Shown piece by piece: positions 7,436 through 16,417 of a stretch of 64,000 nt of DNA. The stretch is from Candidatus Acidianus copahuensis (lineage in GTDB: Archaea; Thermoproteota; Thermoprotei_A; Sulfolobales; Sulfolobaceae), in the NCBI RefSeq assembly GCF_000632495.1, contig NZ_JFZT01000039.1:300501-364500 (forward strand), written 5' to 3'. The notes below the pieces were generated by a model. That model was not told the origin of the DNA. It ran no database searches and saw nothing but the letters and a program-made list of their open reading frames with translations. The position numbers were made by a program, and so were the translations under genes. How positions within the stretch are numbered: the first letter of the stretch is position 1; each line of letters starts with the position of its first letter.

Positions 7436-8758
7436 TTAATCCTTCATCCCCTTAAATCTATCTACATCCAAGTTAAAGAATGATCTGCAAGCGTTTTCTA
7501 TAGCTTCTGAAAGGGATGGATGCGTTAATGCAGAAAAGGCAATTTCCTCGCACGTCATTTTTGCCCTAATAGCAAGAGAGATCAAGTTTATTAAATCTTC
7601 AGCCGTATCCGCTACTACTTCTCCGTAAACAATTTTTCCATCACAATCTATGCCTATCTTTGCATAGCCTTCCCTTTCTCCTCGGATTAGTGCTCTTGTA
7701 GATGCGGTCAGGGGGAACTTTGAGATCTTAATGGCTCGTCCCTTATCTCCCGCTACTGCTATCTGAGGATCGGTATATATTACTTGTGGAACGTGAAGGT
7801 AATCAATAGTATAGTTCCCACCCATCGCATTTAAGGAAGAAATAATTCCTTCTAGCATAGCAACATGAGCAACTTTTTTCCTTCTATTAACCACATCTCC
7901 CGCTACAAGAATTTTAGGATTAGACGTCCTCATTTCCTGATTAGCTACTATACCATCTTCTCTAATTTCTAAGCCTAATTCGCCTATACCTACAGGCAGG
8001 TTAGGTCTTCTACCTGTTGCGTAAACTACAATCTCTCCTCTAAACTCTCCCTTATCTGTAAGAACCTTTTCTCCTTCAATTGATCTTATACAACACCCTT
8101 CTATAACTTCAATACCATCCCATTCAAGCGAGTCAAGCAGGATGCTCCTAGCCTCACTATCTAGTTCGCTTATTATCTTTCCTCTTGTCAGAAGGCTAAC
8201 TTTAGATCCTAATCGGGCGAAGAATTGTGCAATTTCGACTCCAGCATATCCTCCCCCTATAACTACCATAGATTCTGGAACCGAGTGAAGATTTACCGCT
8301 TCATCTTCACTAATTGCATTTTCAATTCCCCTTATTCTGGGGGGATTTGGAATAGAACCAGACGCGAGTATTAGTCTATTAAACTCAATTTTCTTTTCAT
8401 TAACTAATATTTCTCCTCCTGAAATTTTTGCTTCGCCTAGTTCAACTTCACTTCCAGCATCTTCAACTAGTTTTCTTCCAGCTGATGACAAATACTCTAC
8501 TATCTCATCTCTCTTCTTGAAGAAGTTTCCATTTTCTACGCTTACGCTTAATCCCTTATAATTCCCAATTTCTTGAAATCTAGATAAAATAAAAGATATA
8601 TCTGAAAGAAAAATACTTGGAACACATCCTGCGTTTACGCATACTCCTCCAAACTTTTCCTTTTCTATTACTAGTGTTTTCGCTTTCTTTCTAGCTAAAA
8701 CGCTTCCTGCAACGTAACCTGCTGATCCTCCGCCAATCACTACATAGTCATATTTCAT
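7436..8758 (-). CDS. Dihydrolipoamide dehydrogenase-like flavoprotein
   Basis: 440-residue FAD/NAD(P) disulfide oxidoreductase. FAD loop GGGSAGYVAG is at 9-18, the redox disulfide GGVCVNAGCVPS has Cys40 and Cys45, a second GGGYAGVE loop binds NAD(P), and THPSLSEAIENA near the end carries the catalytic His-Glu pair. The motif ends VPS-I rather than the usual IPSK, so it is an Lpd-like paralogue rather than a standard E3. In an sHdr/lipoate locus it could reoxidise or reduce the lipoyl carrier and deliver electrons as NADH (inference). The start lies only 6 bp from the end of the upstream dsrE gene, so it reads as one operon. Confidence 0.85.
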   Translation of the reverse strand: MKYDYVVIGGGSAGYVAGSVLARKKAKTLVIEKEKFGGVCVNAGCVPSIFLSDISFILSRFQEIGNYKGLSVSVENGNFFKKRDEIVEYLSSAGRKLVEDAGSEVELGEAKISGGEILVNEKKIEFNRLILASGSIPNPPRIRGIENAISEDEAVNLHSVPESMVVIGGGYAGVEIAQFFARLGSKVSLLTRGKIISELDSEARSILLDSLEWDGIEVIEGCCIRSIEGEKVLTDKGEFRGEIVVYATGRRPNLPVGIGELGLEIREDGIVANQEMRTSNPKILVAGDVVNRRKKVAHVAMLEGIISSLNAMGGNYTIDYLHVPQVIYTDPQIAVAGDKGRAIKISKFPLTASTRALIRGEREGYAKIGIDCDGKIVYGEVVADTAEDLINLISLAIRAKMTCEEIAFSALTHPSLSEAIENACRSFFNLDVDRFKGMKD

Positions 8759-8764
8759 TATGCA

Positions 8765-9169
8765 TCAGAAGAATAGCGTTCTATCAGCGTCCATAGTGAG
8801 GTCTATGAGGGTAGATCCACCTACTAGTTCTACTCCATCTACTACTTCGTTCTCATTCATGTGGCACATATCCTTTAGGCTCTGTACACAAACGTACATC
8901 TTAACGCCATTATCTTTAGCCATATCGAAGAAGTGTATAAATGGATTTCCCCCCTCTTTCTTTCTCTCATCTTCTTGCCACTTCTTTGAGAGTAATAATG
9001 GCCCCTTTATCATAAAGAATACTGAAGTCTCGTATTCCATTGAAGCCGATATTGAAGCCATAAATAGAGGTGCGTATGTTCTATCAAGATCTTCAGGTCC
9101 ATGTGTTACGACTATTAGGACTTTCTTCTTTTGTTCTTCAGTATCTTGCTCAGCTTGTGCCTGACTCAT
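8765..9169 (-). CDS. DsrE3-type sulfurtransferase-like protein
   Basis: 134-residue DsrE-family protein. The fold starts at KKKVLIVVTHG, and MYVCVQSLKDMC carries Cys94 and Cys102. This spacing matches the DsrE3A proteins of Sulfolobales, in which the first Cys accepts sulfur as persulfide or thiosulfonate. It is divergent from dsrE2-tusA across a 362-bp promoter region. A GATGAT ribosome-site-like sequence precedes the ATG. Predicted role: sulfur trafficking between TusA, DsrE2 and the sHdr complex in the cytoplasm. Confidence 0.82.
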   Translation of the reverse strand: MSQAQAEQDTEEQKKKVLIVVTHGPEDLDRTYAPLFMASISASMEYETSVFFMIKGPLLLSKKWQEDERKKEGGNPFIHFFDMAKDNGVKMYVCVQSLKDMCHMNENEVVDGVELVGGSTLIDLTMDADRTLFF

Positions 9170-9531
9170 GTTTGATCATCTTTATTTTAAATATGCTTAC
9201 TTATATTTTTTATCAAATATAATGTCGTAACGAAAACCCCTTAATTTAACAGAATAAAGGTTATGTTGAACGAAAACTAGCATAATCTCAGATGAACCTA
9301 ATAAGGCATGAAAATCATAACGTTGTGTGGAAAATAAAAGGTCAAAACATTCTTAATACACGAATGATAAAAATGATTAAGTCTAAATATTACGTAGTTT
9401 TAAGTATGTTTCTTTTTAGCTCTTTTTCGATGTTAGATACCCTTACTTGATTTTTATAACTTTTTCTAAAAAATAAATGAATACCGTAAAGCTTAAATAT
9501 TTTTGAGAGAAACAATATAAAGGGTGCGAAA
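9170..9531. promoter_or_regulatory. Divergent promoter region between dsrE3 and dsrE2-tusA
   Basis: AT-rich region of 362 bp with no credible gene. TATA-like sequences face both ways: TTTAAATAT near 9186-9195 for dsrE3, and CTTAAATAT at 9492-9500 for dsrE2. No repeat or palindrome long enough to call an operator was noticed. Confidence 0.5.
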
Positions 9532-9948
9532 TTGGCACAGAAAAAACTTTCTATAATAGTATTTTCTGGGACGATAGATAAGTTAATGCCTGTTGGGATA
9601 TTGGCTTCTGGAGCAGCAGCTGCTGGATATGAAGTAAATCTCTTCTTTACTTTCTGGGGTCTAAATTCAATTACGAAGAAAGCAATGCAAAGTGTTCCAT
9701 CAATTGACAAGAACTACGAGCAAATGGGCCCCATGATGATGTCAAGAATGCAAGAAATGAAGTTTCCAATGTGGAACCAATTAGTTATGGAAGCAAAGGA
9801 AGTTGGAGAAGTCAAAGTTTACGCATGTTCAACAACTATGGAGTTCTTTGGAGTAAAGAAAGAAGATTTAGCTGAATTTGTAGATGATGTGGTAGGAGTA
9901 GCCACATTTCTTGATAGAGCAGAAGGAGGTACTACTCTATTTATTTGA
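9532..9948 (+). CDS. DsrE2-type sulfur carrier (soluble, DsrE2B-like)
   Basis: 138-residue DsrE/DrsH-family protein with Cys99 in KVYACSTTMEFFGV, the position that binds sulfur in DsrE2 proteins. No membrane segments, so it resembles the soluble DsrE2B form of Sulfolobales. The start is TTG at 9532 preceded by AGGGTG at 9521-9526; no in-frame ATG gives the family N-terminus. It lies 10 bp before tusA and upstream of the hdr genes. Predicted role: accepts sulfane sulfur and passes it through TusA to the sHdr complex. Confidence 0.83.
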   Translation: MAQKKLSIIVFSGTIDKLMPVGILASGAAAAGYEVNLFFTFWGLNSITKKAMQSVPSIDKNYEQMGPMMMSRMQEMKFPMWNQLVMEAKEVGEVKVYACSTTMEFFGVKKEDLAEFVDDVVGVATFLDRAEGGTTLFI

Positions 9949-9958
9949 GGTGATCTAA

Positions 9959-10198
9959 ATGTCCCAATTAAGAATAGTTAAAACTCTAGATCTAAAGGGG
10001 ATGTACTGCCCTGGTCCAGTATTAGAGACCGCTAAGGCAATAAAGCAAGTAAATGTAGGAGAGGCAATAGAAGTTTACGCTACTGACCCAGCTGCAAAGC
10101 CTGATCTAGAGGCCTGGGCTAGAAGGACAGGAAATGAGATAGTAAATGTTGAACAGCAGGGCGGTGTACTTAAGGTAGTCATTAAAAGAGTCAAATAA
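9959..10198 (+). CDS. tusA: TusA sulfur carrier protein
   Basis: 79-residue TusA/SirA-family protein with the signature MYCPGPVLE, active Cys17 followed by Pro-x-Pro. The Cys carries sulfur as persulfide or thiosulfonate. It follows dsrE2 by 10 bp behind GAGGTGATC (9948-9956), a strong ribosome site, and precedes hdrC1. Together they feed sulfur to sHdr. Confidence 0.93.
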   Translation: MSQLRIVKTLDLKGMYCPGPVLETAKAIKQVNVGEAIEVYATDPAAKPDLEAWARRTGNEIVNVEQQGGVLKVVIKRVK

Positions 10199-10231
10199 CT
10201 TATTTAATTTTAGATTTTTTTTAACAAAATA

Positions 10232-10239
10232 TTTATAAG
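10232..10239 (+). promoter_or_regulatory. TATA box of hdrC1
   Basis: TTTATAAG is centred about 25 bp before the ATG at 10259, which fits a leaderless transcript and argues for that start over the ATG at 10253. Confidence 0.5.
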
Positions 10240-10258
10240 CTCGCTTTTCCATATGTTC

Positions 10259-11107
10259 ATGGGTAAAAAAATGGCAACTAGGTCTGTACTTGAATTACCA
10301 GACGATCCAAGGTTTATGGATATGGCATACGAAGAACAAGGGGCTGTTAGTGAAGAAGAAAGGAATTTATCTAGTTTAAAACCGGAAGATAGAGAGACTG
10401 CAGTAAAGTTTTGGCAAGCCGTAAAGTCTGACTTTAGATTTGACGAATATTTAAGGGGTTGCTTAAACTGTGGAGTTTGCACATCAGGATGTCCAGCAGC
10501 TAAGTTTTACGATTTTGGACCCAGAGAAATGATACAATATATGATGAGAGACGAGGCAGACAAGATATGGGAATTCGTAAACAAGAAGGTTTGGGCATGT
10601 GTACAATGCTATACTTGTTCTATGAGATGTCCTTTCAATAATGAGATTGCTGGACTAATCATGGTTTTAAGGGAGTACTCAGTTCAGTTTGCGTTAGAGT
10701 CAGCTAAGGAGATTTTAGCTCCTTACAGAAGAGTACTATATACTGTAATGACAATGGGTAACCAAGTTACTCCAGACATGATCCAACCCGAAGCGTTCCC
10801 TGACTGGGGTCCACAAGCTGTTGAGGAATCAAAGAACATGGACGTCTATAGGAAGTCGATCCCTGTAGATCTTATGCAGAGGACTGACATTGGTTGGCAT
10901 CCATCTCTTCAAACAGCTGTTGAAATGATGACAATAATGTTTGAGTCTGGAGTAATGGACTCAATAAAGAAAGTAGATCCTGACCTTTATGATATGATTG
11001 AAGATATCTATCAAGATAGAAAGAGCCAGTTAGAGGAGATCAAGGAAAAGTGGGAAAAACACGAACTTAACGAGAACGAATTGCCAGATAGCTGGTTAGA
11101 TTTATAA
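10259..11107 (+). CDS. hdrC1: sHdrC1, iron-sulfur subunit of the sulfur-oxidising Hdr-like complex
   Basis: 282 residues. Two CxxCxxCxxxCP [4Fe-4S] motifs, CLNCGVCTSGCP and CVQCYTCSMRCP, lie near residues 65-125. The helical C-terminal half is longer than in methanogen HdrC. It is the first of six genes in the exact order hdrC1-hdrB1-hdrA-hyp-hdrC2-hdrB2 that defines sHdr loci, which oxidise sulfane sulfur to sulfite-level products in the cytoplasm. ATGs at 10253, 10259 and 10271 are all in frame; 10259 fits the TATA spacing best. Confidence 0.87.
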   Translation: MGKKMATRSVLELPDDPRFMDMAYEEQGAVSEEERNLSSLKPEDRETAVKFWQAVKSDFRFDEYLRGCLNCGVCTSGCPAAKFYDFGPREMIQYMMRDEADKIWEFVNKKVWACVQCYTCSMRCPFNNEIAGLIMVLREYSVQFALESAKEILAPYRRVLYTVMTMGNQVTPDMIQPEAFPDWGPQAVEESKNMDVYRKSIPVDLMQRTDIGWHPSLQTAVEMMTIMFESGVMDSIKKVDPDLYDMIEDIYQDRKSQLEEIKEKWEKHELNENELPDSWLDL

Positions 11108-11238
11108 TCTAAATTTATTTTTTAATATTTTTTCGATCTTTCTATACTTTTCCCAAAAATATTGATGCTTCCATAAAATGTTTAATAAGTAAAGTTTTTA
11201 TTCCTTTTTAACGTATAGATTTAACAAAGGTTGAAAAC

Positions 11239-12573
11239 ATGAGTACAGAACAAGAAGTTAACAAAAAAATAGAAGAAGGCGTTAAGGAAGCCTTCCCAAT
11301 GGCAGATAACGTTGACTGGAATGAGGTTTATCAAAGAATTATTTACAGATATAGCACTCCTCACGGTTTACAACACGTTAAGGAAGAGCTATACAAGCTC
11401 GAAGATGAAGGGGAGATAATCGTACATCATATAAAGCCTTATAATAATCCCGTGAAGATGCAAAGCTTAAATGGCACTCCTAAGGTAATTCCAACCAATA
11501 AGTTATGGCAACATAAGAGTTGTGGGCAGTGTGGTCATATTCCCGGATATCCTACTTCAGTCTTTTGGATGATGAACAAAATGGAGATAGACTACATGGA
11601 CGAACCCCATCAGACTTCGTGTACTGGTTGGAACTATCATGCCTCTGGTGCCTCTAACCCAGTTGCTCTAGCTGGAGTTTATGTAAGGAACATGTGGAGG
11701 GCCTACGAGATTGATTACTATCCATTAATTCATTGTGGGACTTCATTTGGCCACTATAAGGAAATCAGAAATATGATAGTTTTGCATAAGGAGATTAGGG
11801 ATAAATTAAGGCCCATAATGAGGAAAATGGATATGGATATAGTCGTTCCTGAAGAGGTGGTGCACTATTCTGAGTGGTTATATACGATGAGCAAGAAGGC
11901 CGTACAGCAGAAAAAGTACGATCTGAGCAAGGTTAATGCCGCTGTTCATACCCCGTGTCACGTTTATAAGTTAGTCCCAGAGGATACAATTTACGATCCA
12001 GATGTATTCCAAGGCAGAAGACCTGCAGCTCCTTCTGGTACAGTTCAGAACTTTGGAGCAAAATTAGTTGACTACTCAACATGGTGGGATTGCTGTGGTT
12101 TCGGCTTTAGGCATATATTAACTGAAAGAGAGTTTTCTAGAAGTTTTGCTCTATTCAAGAAGGTAATTCCAGCAGTAGAAGAGGGTCATGCTGACGTGTT
12201 CGTTACATCTGATACAGGATGTGTGACAACTTTGGATAAGAGTCAGTGGGCTGGAAAAGCTCAAGGATTTAACTATAATTTACCAGTTCTAGCCGATGCA
12301 CAGTTCGCAGCCATTGCAATGGGAGCTGATCCGTACACGATAGCTCAGATACACTGGCATGCAACTGATGTAGAAGGATTCCTAAGAAAGATAGGTGTAC
12401 CAGTTGATGATTATAAGGAGAAATTTATACAGTACCTAGCTGATATAAGAGAAGGTAAGACAGAACCACAGTATCTTTACACTCCACATAGAAAGATAGA
12501 CTTCTACTTATCAGTACCAGAAAGAGTAAAGTGGTATAAGGGAGATAAAGGTGCAAATCAAAAAACAAGTTAA
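11239..12573 (+). CDS. hdrB1: sHdrB1, CCG-domain subunit of the Hdr-like complex
   Basis: 444 residues, longer than methanogen HdrB. Cysteine clusters CGQCGH, SCTGWNYHASG, HCGTSF, HTPCHV, WWDCCGFGF and TSDTGCV match the arrangement of CCG domains that hold the noncubane cluster, although individual motifs differ from the standard form. In sHdr the HdrB1 subunit is a proposed catalytic site. A promoter-like TTTTTATTCC at about 11194 and GGTTGA at 11230 precede the ATG, so it may have its own transcript besides the hdrC1 one. Confidence 0.82.
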   Translation: MSTEQEVNKKIEEGVKEAFPMADNVDWNEVYQRIIYRYSTPHGLQHVKEELYKLEDEGEIIVHHIKPYNNPVKMQSLNGTPKVIPTNKLWQHKSCGQCGHIPGYPTSVFWMMNKMEIDYMDEPHQTSCTGWNYHASGASNPVALAGVYVRNMWRAYEIDYYPLIHCGTSFGHYKEIRNMIVLHKEIRDKLRPIMRKMDMDIVVPEEVVHYSEWLYTMSKKAVQQKKYDLSKVNAAVHTPCHVYKLVPEDTIYDPDVFQGRRPAAPSGTVQNFGAKLVDYSTWWDCCGFGFRHILTEREFSRSFALFKKVIPAVEEGHADVFVTSDTGCVTTLDKSQWAGKAQGFNYNLPVLADAQFAAIAMGADPYTIAQIHWHATDVEGFLRKIGVPVDDYKEKFIQYLADIREGKTEPQYLYTPHRKIDFYLSVPERVKWYKGDKGANQKTS

Positions 12574-12620
12574 GCAAATCTTTTTAATTAATTTTATTTA
12601 ATTTATGTGAGGGTGGAAGT

Positions 12621-13718
12621 TTGGCAGGAGAAAGAGTAATGGTTATAGGTTCTGGTCCAGCTGGCCTTTCAGCAACTAAGGAATTAACAAACATGGGTTT
12701 TAACGTAATTCTGGTAGAAAGAGAATCCTACTTGGGGGGAACTCCTAAAAAGTTAAAGTATAGTCTGCTTTTCCCTGAACTTAGACCAGCTACTGAGGTA
12801 ATAGATCCTTTAGTGAAATCAGTGCAGGAATCTAAGAACGTAAAGTTCTATATGGAGAGTATAGTAGAAGGTGCTAAAGAGGAAGGAAATGGATTTGTAG
12901 TTAACATAAAGGACAAAACAGGAAAAGTTACGAGTGAAAAGGTTAACGCTATTATTGCAGCCTCCGGTTTCGAGCACTTTGATTCTAGGAGAAAATATGA
13001 GTACGGTTATGGTATAGTTCCAAATATCTATCAGATCTCAGATATAGAGAGAATGCTATCAGAAAATAAGTTGGTAACAACTAAGGGAACACCTCCTAAG
13101 AGAGTGGCTATTTTACTTTGTGTAGGTTCTAGAGATGCTACTGTAGGAAACACTTATTGTTCAAGAGTATGTTGCGCAGTTTCAGTTAAGCAGGCTATGG
13201 AAATTAAAGAGAGAATACCTGACGCAGTTGTCCATATATATTACATGGATATAAGGACGTACGGATTAATGGAAGATAAGCTATACTGGAAGTCACAGCT
13301 TGAGTATAGAGTTGGTTACATTAGAGGAAGAATTTCAGAGTTTATGAGAGGTCCTAACGATACTGTAATCATAAAAGGTGAGGATACAATGAACCTTAAC
13401 AGGGCTCTAGTTGTTCCGTACGATATGGTAATTTTAGCTAATGGAATGGAAGTAGGTTTAGGTTCAAAGCAAGTCGCTAAAGCCTTAGGACTTCAATTTG
13501 AGGAGCATGGATTTATTAGACCATCAGATCCAGATAGACTACCTGTTCAATCTACTAGGAAGGGTATATTCTTAGCAGGGGCACTTACTGGACCTAAGAC
13601 GATATCCGACTCTATAACTGAGGGATATGCTGCAGCTATGAAGGCATATGAATATGTAACTAAGGGCATTTGGGATGAGTCGAGTTTTGGCAAAGCCGTT
13701 GAGGTGGTAAAGCATTAG
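12621..13718 (+). CDS. hdrA: sHdrA, FAD subunit of the Hdr-like complex
   Basis: 365-residue flavoprotein: FAD loop VIGSGPAGLSA at 8-18, and a CVGSRD...YCSRVCC cluster near residues 170-195 that binds [4Fe-4S] in HdrA proteins, then a second dinucleotide-binding half. It lacks the N- and C-terminal ferredoxin domains of methanogen HdrA, as is typical of sHdrA. The start is TTG at 12621 behind GAGGGTGGA at 12609-12617; an ATG at 12605 runs straight into a stop. Predicted electron hub of the complex. Confidence 0.87.
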   Translation: MAGERVMVIGSGPAGLSATKELTNMGFNVILVERESYLGGTPKKLKYSLLFPELRPATEVIDPLVKSVQESKNVKFYMESIVEGAKEEGNGFVVNIKDKTGKVTSEKVNAIIAASGFEHFDSRRKYEYGYGIVPNIYQISDIERMLSENKLVTTKGTPPKRVAILLCVGSRDATVGNTYCSRVCCAVSVKQAMEIKERIPDAVVHIYYMDIRTYGLMEDKLYWKSQLEYRVGYIRGRISEFMRGPNDTVIIKGEDTMNLNRALVVPYDMVILANGMEVGLGSKQVAKALGLQFEEHGFIRPSDPDRLPVQSTRKGIFLAGALTGPKTISDSITEGYAAAMKAYEYVTKGIWDESSFGKAVEVVKH

Positions 13719-13764
13719 TCTAGTTTTTTTAAACGTTGATTATGTTAGAGAAATTTTTAATGCA

Positions 13765-14454
13765 ATGTTAGATGTTGATGTAAATAATACTGCGTCTGGG
13801 GACGCTAAAAAAGCTCTTCAGACGATCTTGAGAGCAATGGATCTAAAGTCCTCTGATTTAAGAAATCTTGAAATAGCAACTCAGGAGGACGCTAGGAAGT
13901 TTTTTGATTCCGTATTTTACATGAAAAAACACTTTTCCTCCGTTATTTCCTCTACTCCCCTTCCAAAGATAGGGGAAGCACTTGATCATCTTAAGGGTAA
14001 AGATATAGATTATTTCGAGGCTGTAGATTTTTTTGCTAATAATATAAGGGGCGCAGAAAGAGCAGATATAGAAGATATGGCTAAGGAGACTATTCACTTT
14101 CTACATCCGGAGAAGTTTCCTTTATGGACTAGATGGATATGGAATAAAGAAAGAGGAACGGGTTCTATAAATTATTCTCTTAAGGATGATGTAAAGATAA
14201 GTAATCCTAGTGAGCTATTTGCTGCAATAGATGAATTAAAGAAGGTGCTTGAAGTTTTTGGAGCCGGTAACTACCCGAATTATTATTTAGTTTCCATTTT
14301 TCTTGTTTATTCGTATGTGAGGTATTTAGATTACACTACTCACCTAGCTGTAGATAAAAGAGCAGCTGGGTTGGTACCAACTCACCTCACAACTACAGCC
14401 CTAGTTTTGGGGCTAAAACCATATCTAAAGGTGATCCGTCTTGCCAATTCCTGA
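13765..14454 (+). CDS. Conserved sHdr-locus protein (Hyp)
   Basis: 229 residues, largely helical, no cysteines and no recognised domain. Its place between hdrA and hdrC2 is where sHdr loci carry a conserved protein usually labelled Hyp. It overlaps hdrC2 by 14 bp. Probably a structural or assembly factor of the complex; nothing in the sequence points to catalysis. Confidence 0.75.
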   Translation: MLDVDVNNTASGDAKKALQTILRAMDLKSSDLRNLEIATQEDARKFFDSVFYMKKHFSSVISSTPLPKIGEALDHLKGKDIDYFEAVDFFANNIRGAERADIEDMAKETIHFLHPEKFPLWTRWIWNKERGTGSINYSLKDDVKISNPSELFAAIDELKKVLEVFGAGNYPNYYLVSIFLVYSYVRYLDYTTHLAVDKRAAGLVPTHLTTTALVLGLKPYLKVIRLANS

Positions 14455-15133
14455 ACTTGAAAAACCCATAATAAAAGGTTTAATTGAAAAAGATAAAGTA
14501 GTAGTAGATGGAGTAGAACTTGATGGAACCTGGAACGCTTTCATGATAGAAAGAACACAGACGGGATACGATCCAACGGTCTGGGATGAAATAGCTAATA
14601 CTGTAGAAGGAGCTACAATAAGCCTTTGCTGGCAATGTGGTACTTGTACTTCTGGATGTACAATGAGGGAATACGATGCAAACTACAGCCCTAGGAGGTT
14701 TATAGATCTTGCAAGGAAAGGAGATAAGCAGTCGTTAATAGAACTTCAGGATAGTTTATGGAGATGTGTTTCCTGCCAGAAATGCACACATAGATGTCCA
14801 AAGGGTGTATTAGTTGAGGAAGTAGTTCACTCTATTCATAATTACATGCTAAAGCATGGACTTGTAAAGAAAGATCCAGGTACAGTATTTGATGATTTAT
14901 TCCTTGATACTGTAATGAAGAACGGTGGAAGAATAAGCGAATTAACCTTAGGGGCAGCCTCAGCAAAAGCAGGATTTGTGACCCTTAGCTTAAAGGATTT
15001 AGTATCTATGGGAGGAGCTCTCCTTAGATCTGGTCTGGTTATGGAAGTTATGAAACCTAATAGGGTAAAAGATTGGGATAAGGTAAAGTCTGTCCTTGAA
15101 GAAGCTATGAAGGAGGAGGTGGTACCAGAATGA
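14441..15133 (+). CDS. hdrC2: sHdrC2, iron-sulfur subunit of the Hdr-like complex
   Basis: 230 residues with two [4Fe-4S] motifs, CWQCGTCTSGC near 64-74 and CVSCQKCTHRCPK near 108-120. Start is TTG at 14441, behind AAGGTGATC at 14428-14436. The stop overlaps the hdrB2 start (ATGA). Predicted to wire electrons between HdrB2 and HdrA. Confidence 0.87.
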   Translation: MPIPELEKPIIKGLIEKDKVVVDGVELDGTWNAFMIERTQTGYDPTVWDEIANTVEGATISLCWQCGTCTSGCTMREYDANYSPRRFIDLARKGDKQSLIELQDSLWRCVSCQKCTHRCPKGVLVEEVVHSIHNYMLKHGLVKKDPGTVFDDLFLDTVMKNGGRISELTLGAASAKAGFVTLSLKDLVSMGGALLRSGLVMEVMKPNRVKDWDKVKSVLEEAMKEEVVPE

Positions 15134-16041
15134 TGAATCCGTATGGTAAAGTAGCATTTTATCCGGGTTGTGCTTTAGACGGTTTAGGAAGATCTTACGA
15201 AGTATCGATAAAGCTAGTCACACAAGATTTAGGCCTAGAGTATGAGAAGATTGAGGATTATAATTGTTGTGGAGCTCTTGAAGTAAAGAACGTTAATACG
15301 ATGGCTGGGTTGCTTCTTCCAGCTCGAAATTTAGCTCTAGCTAGACAAATGGGCGCAAATGCTGTTATGTCCGCTTGTCCTGGTTGCCATTACTCTTTGT
15401 CGAGGACACAGTACTTTATGTCTAGATATCCCAAACTTAACGAAAAAGTTAATGCATACCTAGAAAAGATGGGAGTCCAAAAGTATGATGAGCAATTATT
15501 AATGATTCATGTTACTGAATTTATCTATAATGCTATAGGTCCTGAAGGGGTTAAGGCTAAAGTAAAGAGACCTCTAACTGGACTTAAGGTAGCTCCTTAT
15601 TATGGATGTTTATACAACAGACCGAAAGCCTATACACTAACTGGATATATGAAAATCAAGGACGATCCTGAGAGGCCGCATTTCATGGATGAATTATTAG
15701 AAGCGTTAGGTGCTGAAGTAGTTCCGTTCGAGGCAAAGACTATGTGCTGTGGAGGGCCTCATGTGTACTCAGATGCTCCTACGTCAATACATCTAGAGGC
15801 CAGAATACTCAAGGAGGCTAAGAGAAATGGAGCAGATCTACTGATAACCGATTGCCCATTAGGCCATGTAGCGATAGAGACAAATATGAATAAGATTGCT
15901 GAAAAATACGGTGAAAATTTAAGAATGCCTTTAGTTTACTTTACTCAATTAATGGCCTTCGCTTTTGGGCATAGTCCTGAGGAAACTTTACTGACCGCGA
16001 ATATAACGAATCCTCTAACTGTTCTGAAGAGGTATTTATAA
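15130..16041 (+). CDS. hdrB2: sHdrB2, CCG-domain subunit of the Hdr-like complex
   Basis: 303 residues with two CCG-type domains: YPGC, NCCGALE and SACPGCHY in the first half, and YYGC, MCCGGPH and TDCPLGH in the second. Both halves keep the full cysteine sets, so both could hold noncubane [4Fe-4S] clusters. The start is ATG at 15130 (or 15133), overlapping the hdrC2 stop, behind GGAGGTGG at 15114-15121. Last gene of the sHdr block; the TTTATAAG at its end also serves as TATA for the next gene. Confidence 0.87.
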   Translation: MMNPYGKVAFYPGCALDGLGRSYEVSIKLVTQDLGLEYEKIEDYNCCGALEVKNVNTMAGLLLPARNLALARQMGANAVMSACPGCHYSLSRTQYFMSRYPKLNEKVNAYLEKMGVQKYDEQLLMIHVTEFIYNAIGPEGVKAKVKRPLTGLKVAPYYGCLYNRPKAYTLTGYMKIKDDPERPHFMDELLEALGAEVVPFEAKTMCCGGPHVYSDAPTSIHLEARILKEAKRNGADLLITDCPLGHVAIETNMNKIAEKYGENLRMPLVYFTQLMAFAFGHSPEETLLTANITNPLTVLKRYL

Positions 16042-16063
16042 GATAAATTCCATTTTTTTCTTT

Positions 16064-16417
16064 ATGGGTTCTCCTTCCGATCATTTTGCTAATGAAAGAA
16101 CTTTTCTAGCTTGGATAAGGACAGGTATAGCTCTTATAGGATTTGGGTTCGTCATAGCTAAATTCGCTATATTTCTTCAGTTGCTAAAGATTGAGACATC
16201 AGGTTCACAGTCCTCGTTTCATGCCTCCTCTTCTGTAGCTTACGGAGAGGTAATGATATTGATGGGAGGGATGGTAATAGCCTATGGACTATACAATTAC
16301 GTTATAAATGAAAGACAACTAACGAAAAACTCTTTCCAACCAAAAACAGCTTCCAACGCTTTATTTGCGGTAATTATCCTTATAGTTTCCATTGTTCTGG
16401 CTTTGCTTATACTATGA
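16064..16417 (+). CDS. DUF202 (YidH-like) small membrane protein
   Basis: 117 residues with three hydrophobic segments (about 22-45, 63-85, 98-117) and the family signature ANERTFLAWIRTGIALIGFG at the N-terminus. Function unknown. A TATA-like TTTATAAG about 25 bp upstream suggests a leaderless start at 16064. It converges with the exchanger gene, overlapping by 11 bp. Confidence 0.78.
   Translation: MGSPSDHFANERTFLAWIRTGIALIGFGFVIAKFAIFLQLLKIETSGSQSSFHASSSVAYGEVMILMGGMVIAYGLYNYVINERQLTKNSFQPKTASNALFAVIILIVSIVLALLIL

Noticed and set aside
8760..9164. 134-codon + strand frame antisense to dsrE3
   Set aside because: Complete overlap with a recognisable DsrE gene on the other strand; Ser/Phe-rich translation typical of antisense frames.
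9390..9710. 106-codon - strand frame overlapping the dsrE2 gene start
   Set aside because: It is antisense to the well-supported dsrE2 gene and continues into AT-rich promoter DNA; no domain.
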